From Candidatus Dadabacteria bacterium (GTDB lineage Bacteria; Desulfobacterota_D; UBA1144; Nemesobacterales; Nemesobacteraceae), in the NCBI GenBank assembly GCA_028823955.1, contig JAPPFE010000014.1:1-32000 (forward strand): 32,000 nt of DNA, written 5' to 3'. Position numbers and translations under genes: made by a program. Position 1 is the first letter of the stretch, and every line of letters starts with the position of its first letter. The notes below the pieces were generated by a model. It saw only the letters and a program-made list of their open reading frames with translations, did not search any database and had not been told where the DNA came from. Of the stretch, positions 16,057 to 24,422 are shown piece after piece.

Positions 16057-17868
16057 TTAGCGCAGAAACTCCTTTACGTTGCGCGCGGCTTGTTTCGTCA
16101 TGCCCTTTATGGAGGCGAGTTCCTCGGTGGTGGCCCCTTTTATCTTCTCCACGCTTCCGAAATGATTAAGAAGCAGGAGTTTTCTCTTTTTTCCTATACC
16201 CGGAACGCCGTCCATCTGAGAAGCCAGGGTCTTGCCTTTCCTTAACTCCGTGTGGTAGGTGATTGCGAAGCGGTGTGCCTCGTCCCTTACCCTCATCAGG
16301 AAATAAACGCCCTTTTTGTTTGACGAAAAATCGCAAGGTTCGCCCTTTCCATGCACGTAAATCCTGTCGGTCCCGCCCCGGCCCTCGGTTTTCGCTATCG
16401 AGGCAAGATCAAGCTCGTTTTCCACACCGCAGTCCCGAAGCGCCGCGTAGGCGGCATTTAGCTGTCCCTTCCCCCCGTCTATAAGCATGAGATCCGGAAG
16501 ATCCCAGTTATCATCTCCTACCCGAAGAGCCCTCCTGTAAACGACCTCGTACATCGACCGGAAATCATCCTGGCCCGAGGTGGCCGTGATCCTGTACCTT
16601 CTGTACCTGTCCCGCTCGGGCTTCGCGTTTCGGAACCTCACGAGCGAAGCAACCGTCTGGTGCCCCTGGATGTTCGATATGTCGAAGCACTCTATGGCAT
16701 AAGGAACCCGTTTTATCCCGGCCGACTTCCTTATGCCTCGAAGAAGTATGCCCTGCTTGGCCTTTTCCTCGGCTTTTCTCGCAAAACTCTCCCGCGCGTT
16801 TTTCATCGCGAAGCGGACGAGTTCGCTCTTGGCTCCCCTCCGGGGAGTCTCGACGTAAACCCGCTTTCCCTTTTTCTCGGTAAGCCACTCCGAGTACCCC
16901 TCGCGGTCCCTTATGGAAAGAGGCAGGAGAACTCTCTTTGGAATATAGCGGTCAGAGAAATAAAACCTGCCGAGAAATTCCCTCACGCATTCCGCCTCAT
17001 CGCCGTGGGGGCTTTTTACGGAAAAATCGAGCTTGTCAACCACCGAGCCGCCCCTCGAGAGCAGGACGGTAAATTCGTAGTTCTCGGAGTCCCTGTAAAA
17101 ACCCACTATGTCCATGTCTTCGAACCTTGAGGAAGTGACCTTCTCTATCTCAGCGTTTTCCTTAAGACTTACAAGCTGATCCCTGTAGTAGGCGGCGTTT
17201 TCATACCTTCCCTCCTCCGAGGCTCTTTCCATCATCTCCCTGATCATTCTCACCAGTTTTTTTCTCTCGCCCCGAAGAAACGACGCGGCCTGGCCTACGA
17301 GCTCCCCGTAGTCCTCCTCCGAGATCTTGCCCGCGCAGGGGCCCGAGCAAAGCTTCATAAAATAGTTAAGACAGGGGCGGGTGCTGTGCCTTTCGAACTT
17401 GCTCTGGGTGCAGTCCCTGAGAGGAAAAAGCCTGTGGACGAGGTTCACTGTGCTCTTAAGAAATTTGCCCGAGGCGAACGGACCGAAATAAAGCGCCCCG
17501 TCGTCCCGTATTCTCCTCGTGCGCGAAAGCCTGGGGAACCTCTCTCCCACCGAGAGGCGAAGAGACGAAAACGTCTTGTCGTCTTTAAGACGTATGTTGT
17601 ACTTCGGTTTGTGACGCTTTATAAGGGAATTCTCGATGAAAAGGGCTTCGCTTTCCCCCTCAGTCACCACGTAGTCGATCGAGTCTACTTCCCTTACCAG
17701 ATACGGTATCTGCCCCCTGTCGCTTCCCCTCTGGAAATAGGACATCACCCGGGCGCGAAGGTTTTTGGCCTTGCCTATGTAGACCGGGGTACCGCCCGGA
17801 CCCTTCATTATATAGACCCCTGTAGTGGCGGGAAATGATCTGGAGAGTTCAAGAATCTTTTCGTGCAT
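16057..17868 (-). CDS. uvrC: UvrABC system protein C, excinuclease subunit
   Basis: A 603-residue dual-incision nuclease of nucleotide excision repair. The N-terminal GIY-YIG domain reads ATTGVYIMKG...PVYIGKAKNLRARV (first 50 residues) and makes the 3' cut. A Cys-containing linker (PCLNYFMKLCSGPCAGKI, about 165-185) follows, then a UVR motif that binds UvrB (MERASEEGRYENAAYYRDQL), the RNase H-like 5' nuclease domain with CFDISNIQG and LMLIDGGKGQLNAA, and a C-terminal helix-hairpin-helix pair (DGVPGIGKKRKLLLLNHFGS). The ATG at 17868 is chosen; a TTG at 17877 adds three residues, and neither has a clear ribosome site. Length is typical. Confidence 0.96.
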   Translation of the reverse strand: MHEKILELSRSFPATTGVYIMKGPGGTPVYIGKAKNLRARVMSYFQRGSDRGQIPYLVREVDSIDYVVTEGESEALFIENSLIKRHKPKYNIRLKDDKTFSSLRLSVGERFPRLSRTRRIRDDGALYFGPFASGKFLKSTVNLVHRLFPLRDCTQSKFERHSTRPCLNYFMKLCSGPCAGKISEEDYGELVGQAASFLRGERKKLVRMIREMMERASEEGRYENAAYYRDQLVSLKENAEIEKVTSSRFEDMDIVGFYRDSENYEFTVLLSRGGSVVDKLDFSVKSPHGDEAECVREFLGRFYFSDRYIPKRVLLPLSIRDREGYSEWLTEKKGKRVYVETPRRGAKSELVRFAMKNARESFARKAEEKAKQGILLRGIRKSAGIKRVPYAIECFDISNIQGHQTVASLVRFRNAKPERDRYRRYRITATSGQDDFRSMYEVVYRRALRVGDDNWDLPDLMLIDGGKGQLNAAYAALRDCGVENELDLASIAKTEGRGGTDRIYVHGKGEPCDFSSNKKGVYFLMRVRDEAHRFAITYHTELRKGKTLASQMDGVPGIGKKRKLLLLNHFGSVEKIKGATTEELASIKGMTKQAARNVKEFLR

Positions 17869-17890
17869 GAGATGCAAAAAATCAAAAGCA

Positions 17891-17921
17891 ACTATATGTC
17901 GAGATCCAGGAAGCTTTTCAA
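17891..17921 (-). promoter_or_regulatory. Possible uvrC promoter
   Basis: On the minus strand TTGAAA (17921-17916) and TATAGT (17896-17891) each match consensus at five of six bases, but the 19-bp spacing is long. It would leave a leader of under 20 nt before uvrC. Confidence 0.35.
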
Positions 17922-18080
17922 CTCAATCGTCTAGATATATTTTAAATGATTTCGAGAATACTTTTCAGATTATAAAGCTGTAAAAACGGTACTAAGCCAG
18001 CGTGAAAACTGTTGGAGGTCTGTATTGAAAGGAGGAATTCAGGCGGGACAGCCTTTTAATAATTCGTGGTCTCAAGACAT

Positions 18081-19511
18081 CTACTGGAATACTTTATTTG
18101 TTTTTTTCAGCTCGGTTAAAACCACTAAAATCGTAACCAGCGTATTGATGGCGAGTAGTATCAGATCTATGCGTAAACCCATTATCATTTTCGGTACGAG
18201 TCCGAAAAGCGACATTAAAAACACAATCAGGCTGATAACCGTAACAACTGGGATTACGGAATTGAAGGTTCTTCCTTTGCATAGAATCGCGGTAAGAACC
18301 ATAGGTGCCATGAGAGCAGTACCCATGAATCCAGACACAGCAAGAGAGATAATTCCCTGAGAACTCTTCATAGCAACAATGAAAGAGGCTATGCAAAATA
18401 CCAGTATAACTAGTTTCACAAAAACAATAGGGGATACTTTTAACTTCCTGCTAAACCTGCCAAGAGCATTGTTAATCTCAGACCCAAGAGCGAAAAACTG
18501 AGAGTCAGATGTCGACATAGCTGCCGCCAGAATGCCTATCAAGGCAACGGCACCTATAACAGGATTCTGCTCAAGTATCAGTTTGCCGATGAACTCCGGG
18601 CCCGTTTTAGCCGGTATTGCAACTGCACCGTATAAACCAATTATAAGCCCTGCTATCAGAAGCAGGAAGGTGAAAGACGCATGCAAAACCGGGATTTTGC
18701 GTCTCTCGTTCAAACCCTTGAGAATGCTGAGCCTCGAAGTCAACTGAGGTTGCGACACAGGCAGCAGCACAATTGATATAAATCCCGCAATAAGCCACTG
18801 AACCGATAACAATCCCTTGGGACCGGGAGTAGATAACAGTGCAGGTTCCTCCTCCGCCACGGCCTGAACTAACTTTCCAATACCTCCAAAGTTATCCAAA
18901 ACAATAAATGCCATTATCCATATAACGGTAAACAGTACAATTCCCTGAAGTGAGTCACAGTACATAATACCTCTGAGTCCTCCTATGGAAGAGTACAGAT
19001 ACATAAGAAGCAGTATAATGACAGCCCAACTCCACTGGGGAACTTCATAGGGAACAACGTGGGCTAGAATGCCCGACGCTCCCTTTATTTGAATTGCTAT
19101 GTAGGGAACGAGAAATATGACAAGGCCCAGAACATACACGAAAACTCCACGGGAACTAAAAGTTTCACGTAGAAGATCCGATATGCTCCGAAAATCCGTT
19201 GAAGATATCCTTTCCCTTAATTTGAGTGAGAGCCAAAGCGTGAAGACGGCTAAAGCCATATCGGTAACGCCGAGGAATATCCACGTGCCCACGCCGTGCA
19301 CGCGGAAGAAATTGGGCATCCCTATCAATATAAATGTACTGTAGAGGGTAGCAAAAAAGGTTAAGAAGCCAATTATAGTTCCAAGACTGCCGCCCGCAAG
19401 AAGGAATTCGTATTCATCCCCTTTGTTTTTCCTGTTTCCTATGACAGCGAGGGATATCAACACTGCAAGATATACTAGTGCAACTGCAACAAATGCCATT
19501 CCCCTGTTCAT
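18081..19511 (-). CDS. Sodium:solute symporter (SSS family)
   Basis: A 476-residue inner-membrane transporter with about 13 hydrophobic helices, in the SSS/SLC5 fold. Typical pieces are the first helix FVAVALVYLAVLISLAVIG, the cytoplasmic NRKNKGDEYEFLLAGGSLG leading into helix 2, SSIGGLRGIMYCDSLQGIV in the middle and LIGILAAAMSTSDSQFFALGSEI, the family's sodium-site helix with paired Ser residues. The substrate is uncertain: pantothenate, proline and carboxylate carriers share these features. GAGGAAG lies about 8 nt before the ATG. The upstream gene 28 nt away encodes a small DUF3311-like membrane protein, a frequent companion of SSS carriers. The pair is more AT-rich than neighbouring genes and may have been acquired. 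Confidence 0.9.
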   Translation of the reverse strand: MNRGMAFVAVALVYLAVLISLAVIGNRKNKGDEYEFLLAGGSLGTIIGFLTFFATLYSTFILIGMPNFFRVHGVGTWIFLGVTDMALAVFTLWLSLKLRERISSTDFRSISDLLRETFSSRGVFVYVLGLVIFLVPYIAIQIKGASGILAHVVPYEVPQWSWAVIILLLMYLYSSIGGLRGIMYCDSLQGIVLFTVIWIMAFIVLDNFGGIGKLVQAVAEEEPALLSTPGPKGLLSVQWLIAGFISIVLLPVSQPQLTSRLSILKGLNERRKIPVLHASFTFLLLIAGLIIGLYGAVAIPAKTGPEFIGKLILEQNPVIGAVALIGILAAAMSTSDSQFFALGSEINNALGRFSRKLKVSPIVFVKLVILVFCIASFIVAMKSSQGIISLAVSGFMGTALMAPMVLTAILCKGRTFNSVIPVVTVISLIVFLMSLFGLVPKMIMGLRIDLILLAINTLVTILVVLTELKKTNKVFQ

Positions 19512-19539
19512 GTCTATTTCTTCCTCTTATATAAGCAGG

Positions 19540-19746
19540 CTACCCTTGGTCACCGGACGTAAGCATTGCCAAAACAAGCAACACATATATGCAGAGTGAT
19601 ATTCCCAACCCAGCCCAGAGAGTCCTAGGAAGTCCCAGAAAATATGGCTCCGCCACTCCATAGGGAATTACCAGAGGAGTGAAAGACACCGCTGACAAAA
19701 TAGATACCGCCACCCCAAAGAATATCCATCGATTCTTATTACTCAT
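19540..19746 (-). CDS. Small DUF3311-like membrane protein, SSS companion
   Basis: A 68-residue protein with two membrane helices (WIFFGVAVSILSAVSFTPL and LWAGLGISLCIYVLLVLAML) joined by a short loop IPYGVAEPYFLGLP. The order of helix, Pro-rich EP-x-FLG-P loop and helix matches the small DUF3311-type proteins encoded just before sodium:solute symporters. It may assist or stabilise the carrier, but no function is established. The ATG at 19746 is chosen over an earlier in-frame start at 19833, which would add a less typical 29-residue extension. The family assignment is by pattern, so moderate. Confidence 0.65.
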   Translation of the reverse strand: MSNKNRWIFFGVAVSILSAVSFTPLVIPYGVAEPYFLGLPRTLWAGLGISLCIYVLLVLAMLTSGDQG

Positions 19747-20078
19747 GTCTAGAACACAACTGCCTATTAACGTTAGTTCCTGAAGAAACCACCCTACTAA
19801 GTCTACAAAAAAGTTCAAACAAATTAAAACCAACTATAAATCTCTTTGCAATTATAAACAAGTTAAACATGCCGATAACCTCATTACGTATGTAGGTGCC
19901 GTTTTCCTGATATTGATGTAACTGAAAAAATGATTTTGCCATTTGATCCTTTTCGTTATACCCGCAACGGGCAGGGCTAAAAACAATCGAGGCTGACGCT
20001 GCTGGAATTTTCTTTTAGAAAAGCTCGTCTCGCCTTTCTTGATACTTATATTCCCATGCGTTAGGATTTCCCTTAGCC
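19747..20078. other. AT-rich intergenic region between divergent transport and miaB genes
   Basis: No gene is supported here. On the minus strand a TATAAT lies at 19856-19851, a candidate -10 for the symporter pair but without a good -35. A short hairpin CCCG-CAA-CGGG is visible at 19969-19979. The right end carries the miaB promoter described separately. Confidence 0.5.
20039..20067 (+). promoter_or_regulatory. miaB promoter giving a near-leaderless transcript
   Basis: TTGATA (20039-20044, five of six to consensus), a 17-bp spacer and TAGGAT (20062-20067, four of six). Start would fall near 20074, about 5 nt before the miaB ATG, leaving no room for a ribosome-binding site. Confidence 0.5.
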
Positions 20079-21389
20079 ATGAAGACCAATACCCTTTACC
20101 TTGAAACCTACGGTTGCCAGATGAACGAGTATGACTCGGACAGGATACAGAACGCCCTCGGCGCCAGTATCACCGAAAACCCAAAAGAGGCCGACATAGT
20201 TATCGTAAACACGTGCGCCATACGGGAAAAGGCCGATCAGAAGGCCCTCAGCAGCCTTGGGCGCTTCAAGCACCTTAAGGCAAAAAACCCGGAGCTTATA
20301 GTCGGCGTGTCCGGGTGCGTGGCGCAGCTCTACGGAGAGGAACTCATCCGCAGGATGCCGCATCTTGATTTCGTGCTCGGACCCAGGGCAATTCCGCAAC
20401 TTCCGCGGCTTATAGAAGAGATAAAAGAGAAGAAGTCAAGGCCCGTTGAGACGTCCTTCGACGTGCAGGAGCCTTTCGACATCCTCCCATACCACGAGGA
20501 GGGAAAACCCACGGCATTTGTGTCCATACAGCAGGGATGTAACAAAAAGTGCGCTTACTGCATAGTGCCCACGGTAAGGGGCTCCGAGGTTAACAGGCCC
20601 CTCGAGGACATAATCGCCGAAGCCCGGCACCTTATCGCAAAGGGAGTGAAGGAAATAACCCTCATAGGACAGACGGTGAATTCGTGGAAACTCGGCGGGC
20701 TTAAGTTCGGGGACCTGCTTCGGGTGCTCGGGGAGCTTGACGGTCTTGAGAGAATAAGGTTCACGACCTCTTATCCGAGAGACATAACGAAAAAAATGGT
20801 GGAGGCAATGGCAGACGTGCCCAAGGTATGCCGTCATATTCATCTGCCCGTGCAGTCGGGCTCAGACAAGGTGCTGAGGCTCATGAACAGGACCTACACA
20901 AGGGACTGGTACTTAGATTCCGTTAACAGGCTCAGGGACGCCATGCCGGACATAGCCGTGTCTTCTGATATAATAGTAGGGTTCCCCGGGGAAACAGAAG
21001 ATGACTTCGAGGAGACGATGAGCCTTGTCGAAGAAGTGGGGTTTGACAGTTCCTTTTCATTTAAATACTCACCACGCCCCGGAACGGTGGGGGAGGAGCT
21101 TTGGAAATCAGGGGAAAGGGTGGAAGACTCGACGGCAGGCCAGAGGCTCGCGCGCCTTCAGGAATACCAGCGGGCAATTACTCTTGCGAAGAACGCACAG
21201 AGGATAGGCAAATCCGAGCAGGTGCTGGTTGAGGATGCGAGCAGAAACGACTCCTCGTGGCTTTCCGGGAGAACCGGACACAACAGGATAGTCAATTTCC
21301 CCGGAGAAAAAGAGCTTATCGGAAAAGTGGTGGACGTAAGGATAACTGAAGGACTTGCGAATTCGCTTAGAGGACAATATCTGAATTAA
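20079..21389 (+). CDS. miaB: tRNA-2-methylthio-N6-isopentenyladenosine37 synthase (MiaB)
   Basis: A 436-residue radical-SAM methylthiotransferase that adds a methylthio group to i6A37 of tRNAs reading UNN codons. The N-terminal UPF0004 domain has three cluster cysteines, Cys13 (ETYGCQMNEYDSD), Cys46 (NTCAIREKA) and Cys80 (VSGCVAQ). The radical-SAM cluster is C154-x3-C158-x2-C161 in GCNKKCAYCIVPTVRG, and a C-terminal TRAM domain spans about 370-436. The QMNEYDS and IREKA wording favours MiaB over the ribosomal RimO and the MtaB type. The start lies only a few bases after the predicted transcription start. The bifunctional-nuclease gene follows 17 nt downstream. Confidence 0.95.
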   Translation: MKTNTLYLETYGCQMNEYDSDRIQNALGASITENPKEADIVIVNTCAIREKADQKALSSLGRFKHLKAKNPELIVGVSGCVAQLYGEELIRRMPHLDFVLGPRAIPQLPRLIEEIKEKKSRPVETSFDVQEPFDILPYHEEGKPTAFVSIQQGCNKKCAYCIVPTVRGSEVNRPLEDIIAEARHLIAKGVKEITLIGQTVNSWKLGGLKFGDLLRVLGELDGLERIRFTTSYPRDITKKMVEAMADVPKVCRHIHLPVQSGSDKVLRLMNRTYTRDWYLDSVNRLRDAMPDIAVSSDIIVGFPGETEDDFEETMSLVEEVGFDSSFSFKYSPRPGTVGEELWKSGERVEDSTAGQRLARLQEYQRAITLAKNAQRIGKSEQVLVEDASRNDSSWLSGRTGHNRIVNFPGEKELIGKVVDVRITEGLANSLRGQYLN

Positions 21390-21406
21390 CACAGGGAGGG
21401 AGAAAA

Positions 21407-21883
21407 ATGTTTCTTGAGATGAAGGTTTCCTGCATAGTCGCCGACCCGTTTACCGATATGCCTGTCGTCATTCTGAATGAAGAGGAAGGGGAAAGAAGTC
21501 TTCCCCTCTGGATAGGATTCGAGGAGGCAAGCGCAATAGCAATGGAGATCAAAAAAACTCCGAGACCAAGACCCCTTACCCACGATCTTCTGAAAAACGT
21601 AATCGCCGCCACAGGCTATGAGGTCATTGAAATAGAAATCACGGAACTACGGGAAAACACCTTTTACGCCCGCCTTCGTATCAAAAAAGACGGAGAGGAA
21701 CTCCTGGTGGATTCCCGCCCGAGCGACGCCATAGCGATAGCGCTCAGGACCGGGTGCCGTATCATGGTCGACGAAGAGGTGATAAAGGCCGCTCTCAGCG
21801 TAAAAGTCGGGGACAAGGGCCAAAGCGCGGGCGATGTCCTTGAAGACATGCCGGATGAGGATTTCGGCAAGTACAAGATGTGA
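21407..21883 (+). CDS. Bifunctional nuclease family protein (DUF151)
   Basis: A 158-residue protein of the BFN/DUF151 family. Signatures are the opening MKVSCIVADPFTDMPVVIL, the block LPLWIGFEEASAIAMEI with the conserved RPLTHDLL after it, and VDSRPSDAIAIALRTG in the second half; this is followed by an acidic tail. Plant and bacterial members have reported DNase/RNase activity, but the physiological role in most bacteria is unknown. GGGAGGGAG lies right before the ATG, and the gene is 17 nt after miaB, so they probably share a transcript. Its stop is immediately adjacent to the stop of the convergent Cys-rich gene. Confidence 0.92.
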   Translation: MFLEMKVSCIVADPFTDMPVVILNEEEGERSLPLWIGFEEASAIAMEIKKTPRPRPLTHDLLKNVIAATGYEVIEIEITELRENTFYARLRIKKDGEELLVDSRPSDAIAIALRTGCRIMVDEEVIKAALSVKVGDKGQSAGDVLEDMPDEDFGKYKM

Positions 21884-22114
21884 TCAGCGGTTGCGGAGCA
21901 TATACTTTTCAAGGAATTCTCTGTCTCCCTCGATCACCTCGAAAACTTCCCCGCAGCGGTCACACTCTATGTTGATCCGCTTCGGCGGGTAGCTTATCCC
22001 GCAACTCATCACGAACCAGCCGAAAAGAGAGTACCTCTGCTTCGGAACCACCCACGGATCCCCGACGGAGTACCCGCAGGCGCAGATCCTCGCGTCCCGC
22101 GCCTGAGTACTCAT
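21884..22114 (-). CDS. Small Cys-rich, probably zinc-binding protein of unknown function
   Basis: A 76-residue protein with Cys11, Cys13, Cys38, Cys51 and Cys54. The C-x-C near the start and the C-x2-C in ECDRCGEVFEV look like two knuckles of a zinc ribbon. The last 25 residues are charged and probably helical. I do not recognise the family. The frame ends flush against the converging bifunctional-nuclease gene, and codon use (ATA, CGC, GAG) is host-like, which supports a real gene. No strong ribosome site precedes the ATG. It is 39 nt downstream of amt on the same strand and may be transcribed with it. Confidence 0.65.
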   Translation of the reverse strand: MSTQARDARICACGYSVGDPWVVPKQRYSLFGWFVMSCGISYPPKRINIECDRCGEVFEVIEGDREFLEKYMLRNR

Positions 22115-22153
22115 TATTCGTAAACCATGTGCGCGCTGGTTTCCGCCCCCACT

Positions 22154-23479
22154 CTAGATGCCGTAGTAACCCGACTCTCCGTGATCCGTTATGTCAAGAC
22201 CTTCGGTTTCTTCATCCTCGGTGACCCTGAGTCCGACGAGCATGTCAACGACCTTGAGCACTATATAGCTTACTATGGCGGTGTATACAATCGCGAATAT
22301 TCCCCCGTAGATCTGTATGCCTAGCTGCGCCCCTATGTCGAGATCAGCGATCGAACCGCCGAAAGAGGTTGAGGCAAACACTCCCACCAGGATGATTCCT
22401 ACCAGACCTCCGACTCCGTGAACTCCCACGACGTCAAGCGCGTCGTCATAATTGAAACGGAACTTGACATAAGTGGCCGCTATGTAGGCAAGCACGGAAG
22501 ACGCGCATCCTATGACTATGGCTCCAAGCGGTCCCACGGTGCCAGAGGCGGGAGTTATGGCTGCGAGACCCGCGATGGCCCCAGTGGCGAAACCAAGAGC
22601 GCTGGGCTTGCCCGATCTTACGCTTTCAAGGAATATCCAGGTGAGAGCGGCAACGCATGGAGAAATCTGGGTCACGACGACCGCCATGGCCGCCTGTCCA
22701 CCGGCCGCAAGGGCGCTTCCCCCGTTAAATCCGAACCATCCGACCCAGAGCATCGCGGTACCTATCATCGTAAGAGTGAGATTGTGCGGAAGCGCAAGCT
22801 GTCTGGGGTAGCCTCTCCTGGGCCCGACCAGTATCGCTGCCACAAGGGCCGCGGTACCCGCCGTGATATGGACGACTATTCCGCCTGCAAAATCAATCAC
22901 TCCCTTGTCTCCAAAGTAGGAACCCTCCCCTCCCCAGACCATGTGCGCGATCGGGAAGTAACAGAATATCACCCAAAGGGCGGTGAACAGAAGCATAGCC
23001 GAGAACTTCATTCTCTCGGCAAACGCCCCGATTATAAGTGCCGGAGTGATAATCGCGAAGGTAAGCTGGAAGGCGAAGAACAGAACTTCGGGGATCGTCC
23101 CCGAAAGAGTATCGATACCCACACCGTTTAGAAATGCCTTTGAGAAGCCTCCCACGAAGGCGTTCATCCCGACTTCTCCCGCTACCATGCCGGTAGTGTC
23201 AAAAGCCATGCTGTAACCGAAAAACGTCCATATAACCGTTACGACCGCGGTAATGGAAAAGCACTGCATCAGCAGCGAAAGAACATTTTTTTTGCCGACC
23301 AGCCCCCCGTAGAAAAGCGCAAGCCCGGGAATCGTCATGAAAAGAACAAGCGCGGTTGAAGTCAGTATCCAGGCGGTATCGCCCGTATCAAGCTCGCTCG
23401 CCGAAGCGGGGTCGGTAAAAGAAAAAAAAGCTAAAACAAAAAAGAAAACCAAAAGTGAAAGCGTTTTTTTTAAACTCAT
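22154..23479 (-). CDS. amt: Ammonium transporter (Amt family)
   Basis: A 441-residue ammonium channel. It begins with a signal peptide (MSLKKTLSLLVFFF, ending near PASASEL), as in AmtB, followed by 11 membrane helices. Conserved elements are PGLALFYGGLV (51-61), the ammonium-recruiting Asp196 with pore His204 in DFAGGIVVHITAG, the second pore His354 in VGVHGVGG, and a C-terminal cytoplasmic tail EEGLD-like/HGESGY typical of PII-regulated channels. No glnK/glnB gene is adjacent, so the expected PII partner must lie elsewhere. GAGGAGGAGAG lies about 8 nt upstream of the start, after an extended -10 promoter. Confidence 0.96.
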   Translation of the reverse strand: MSLKKTLSLLVFFFVLAFFSFTDPASASELDTGDTAWILTSTALVLFMTIPGLALFYGGLVGKKNVLSLLMQCFSITAVVTVIWTFFGYSMAFDTTGMVAGEVGMNAFVGGFSKAFLNGVGIDTLSGTIPEVLFFAFQLTFAIITPALIIGAFAERMKFSAMLLFTALWVIFCYFPIAHMVWGGEGSYFGDKGVIDFAGGIVVHITAGTAALVAAILVGPRRGYPRQLALPHNLTLTMIGTAMLWVGWFGFNGGSALAAGGQAAMAVVVTQISPCVAALTWIFLESVRSGKPSALGFATGAIAGLAAITPASGTVGPLGAIVIGCASSVLAYIAATYVKFRFNYDDALDVVGVHGVGGLVGIILVGVFASTSFGGSIADLDIGAQLGIQIYGGIFAIVYTAIVSYIVLKVVDMLVGLRVTEDEETEGLDITDHGESGYYGI

Positions 23480-23518
23480 CGCACACTCTCCTCCTCTTAT
23501 TCCATATTCAACCCGCTA

Positions 23519-23527
23519 ATTATATCA
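23519..23527 (-). promoter_or_regulatory. Extended -10 promoter of amt
   Basis: On the minus strand TATAAT (23524-23519) is preceded by TGA, giving TGATATAAT, about 40 bp before the amt start. No good -35 is visible at 17 bp. No sigma-54 GG-N10-GC element was noticed. Confidence 0.5.
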
Positions 23528-23552
23528 CATAATGGGACCGTAGAACGAAACT

Positions 23553-24332
23553 TCAGAATGCCTCATCGAGCATGCGCAACTGCTCGGGGGAAAGTCTCCA
23601 ACCCGAGGCCCCGCAGTTCTCGACCGTTCTCGCCACCGAATCCGCCTTCGGAATTACGATGACGTTCTCCTGGCAAACACACCAGTTAAGGGCAACCTGA
23701 GCCTCCGTCTTCCCGGTCTCGGCCGCTATCCGGGACAAAATTCCGCGCCCGGGACGGCAGAGCCTCCCGGCATCAAGCGGGGTGTAGGCCATCACGGTTA
23801 CGTCGTTATCCAAGCAGTAGGGAAGCAGCTCTTTTTGTATATCCCTTGACCTAAGGTTGTAGAGCACCTGGTTTGAAACTATGGGGTAGTTGGGAAAATA
23901 GTGCTGCGCCTCGCGCATCTGCCTCGCGGAGAAATTGCTCACCCCGACGTAGCTTACGCATCCGCGGTCAACCAGCTTCTCAAGCGCTCTCATTGTCCCT
24001 TCTATCGGATAGACGGGGTTCGGCCAGTGTATCTGGTAGAGATCTATGCAGTCCGTGCCAAGCTTCCCGAGACTTGCCTCGCAGGACCTAAGCACGCTGT
24101 CGTGGGCAAGATTCCTTCCTGAAACCTTCGTCGCTATGATAACCTCGTCTCTGAAGGGACGCACGGCCTCGCCGACTATATCTTCCGTGTAGTACCCCTC
24201 GGCGGTATCTATAAGCGAAGCCCCCAGCTTGATGCCCGCCCTCAGAGGTTCCACTCCCCCCTTGTAGTTCCACGTGCCAAGTCCGATCTCGGGAACGAGA
24301 ACTTCCGTGGTTCCAAGCTTCTTAAAATTCAT
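23553..24332 (-). CDS. Aldo/keto reductase
   Basis: A 259-residue NAD(P)H-dependent oxidoreductase with the TIM-barrel aldo/keto reductase fold. The catalytic tetrad is present: Asp42 and Tyr47 in IDTAEGYYTE, Lys69 in IATKVSG and His102 in QIHWPNP. Other family pieces are IGLGTW near residue 16, GVSNFSARQM near 150 and the cofactor-binding VIPKADSVARTVEN near 228. The substrate is not predictable. The protein ends soon after LRMLDEAF, a little short of the usual 270-280 residues. It lies in a minus-strand run with a nitroreductase 90 nt upstream and amt downstream, with no obvious functional link. Confidence 0.92.
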   Translation of the reverse strand: MNFKKLGTTEVLVPEIGLGTWNYKGGVEPLRAGIKLGASLIDTAEGYYTEDIVGEAVRPFRDEVIIATKVSGRNLAHDSVLRSCEASLGKLGTDCIDLYQIHWPNPVYPIEGTMRALEKLVDRGCVSYVGVSNFSARQMREAQHYFPNYPIVSNQVLYNLRSRDIQKELLPYCLDNDVTVMAYTPLDAGRLCRPGRGILSRIAAETGKTEAQVALNWCVCQENVIVIPKADSVARTVENCGASGWRLSPEQLRMLDEAF

Positions 24333-24422
24333 CCTGCGTAGTCCTTACACTTTGTGCCGCTAAGTCACTCGTCCGAGTGGATGAGCTTGTAGACGGCCGG
24401 TGCGAAAAGTCCCGCAAGCCTC

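Noticed and set aside
18025-18360. Plus-strand frame preceded by AAAGGAGGAATTC
   Set aside because: The ribosome-site-like sequence is attractive, but nearly all of the frame is the complement of the symporter C-terminus and reads as a shadow.
22418-23131. 237-codon open frame on the plus strand
   Set aside because: Antisense to amt, with Arg/Gly-rich composition typical of a shadow frame.
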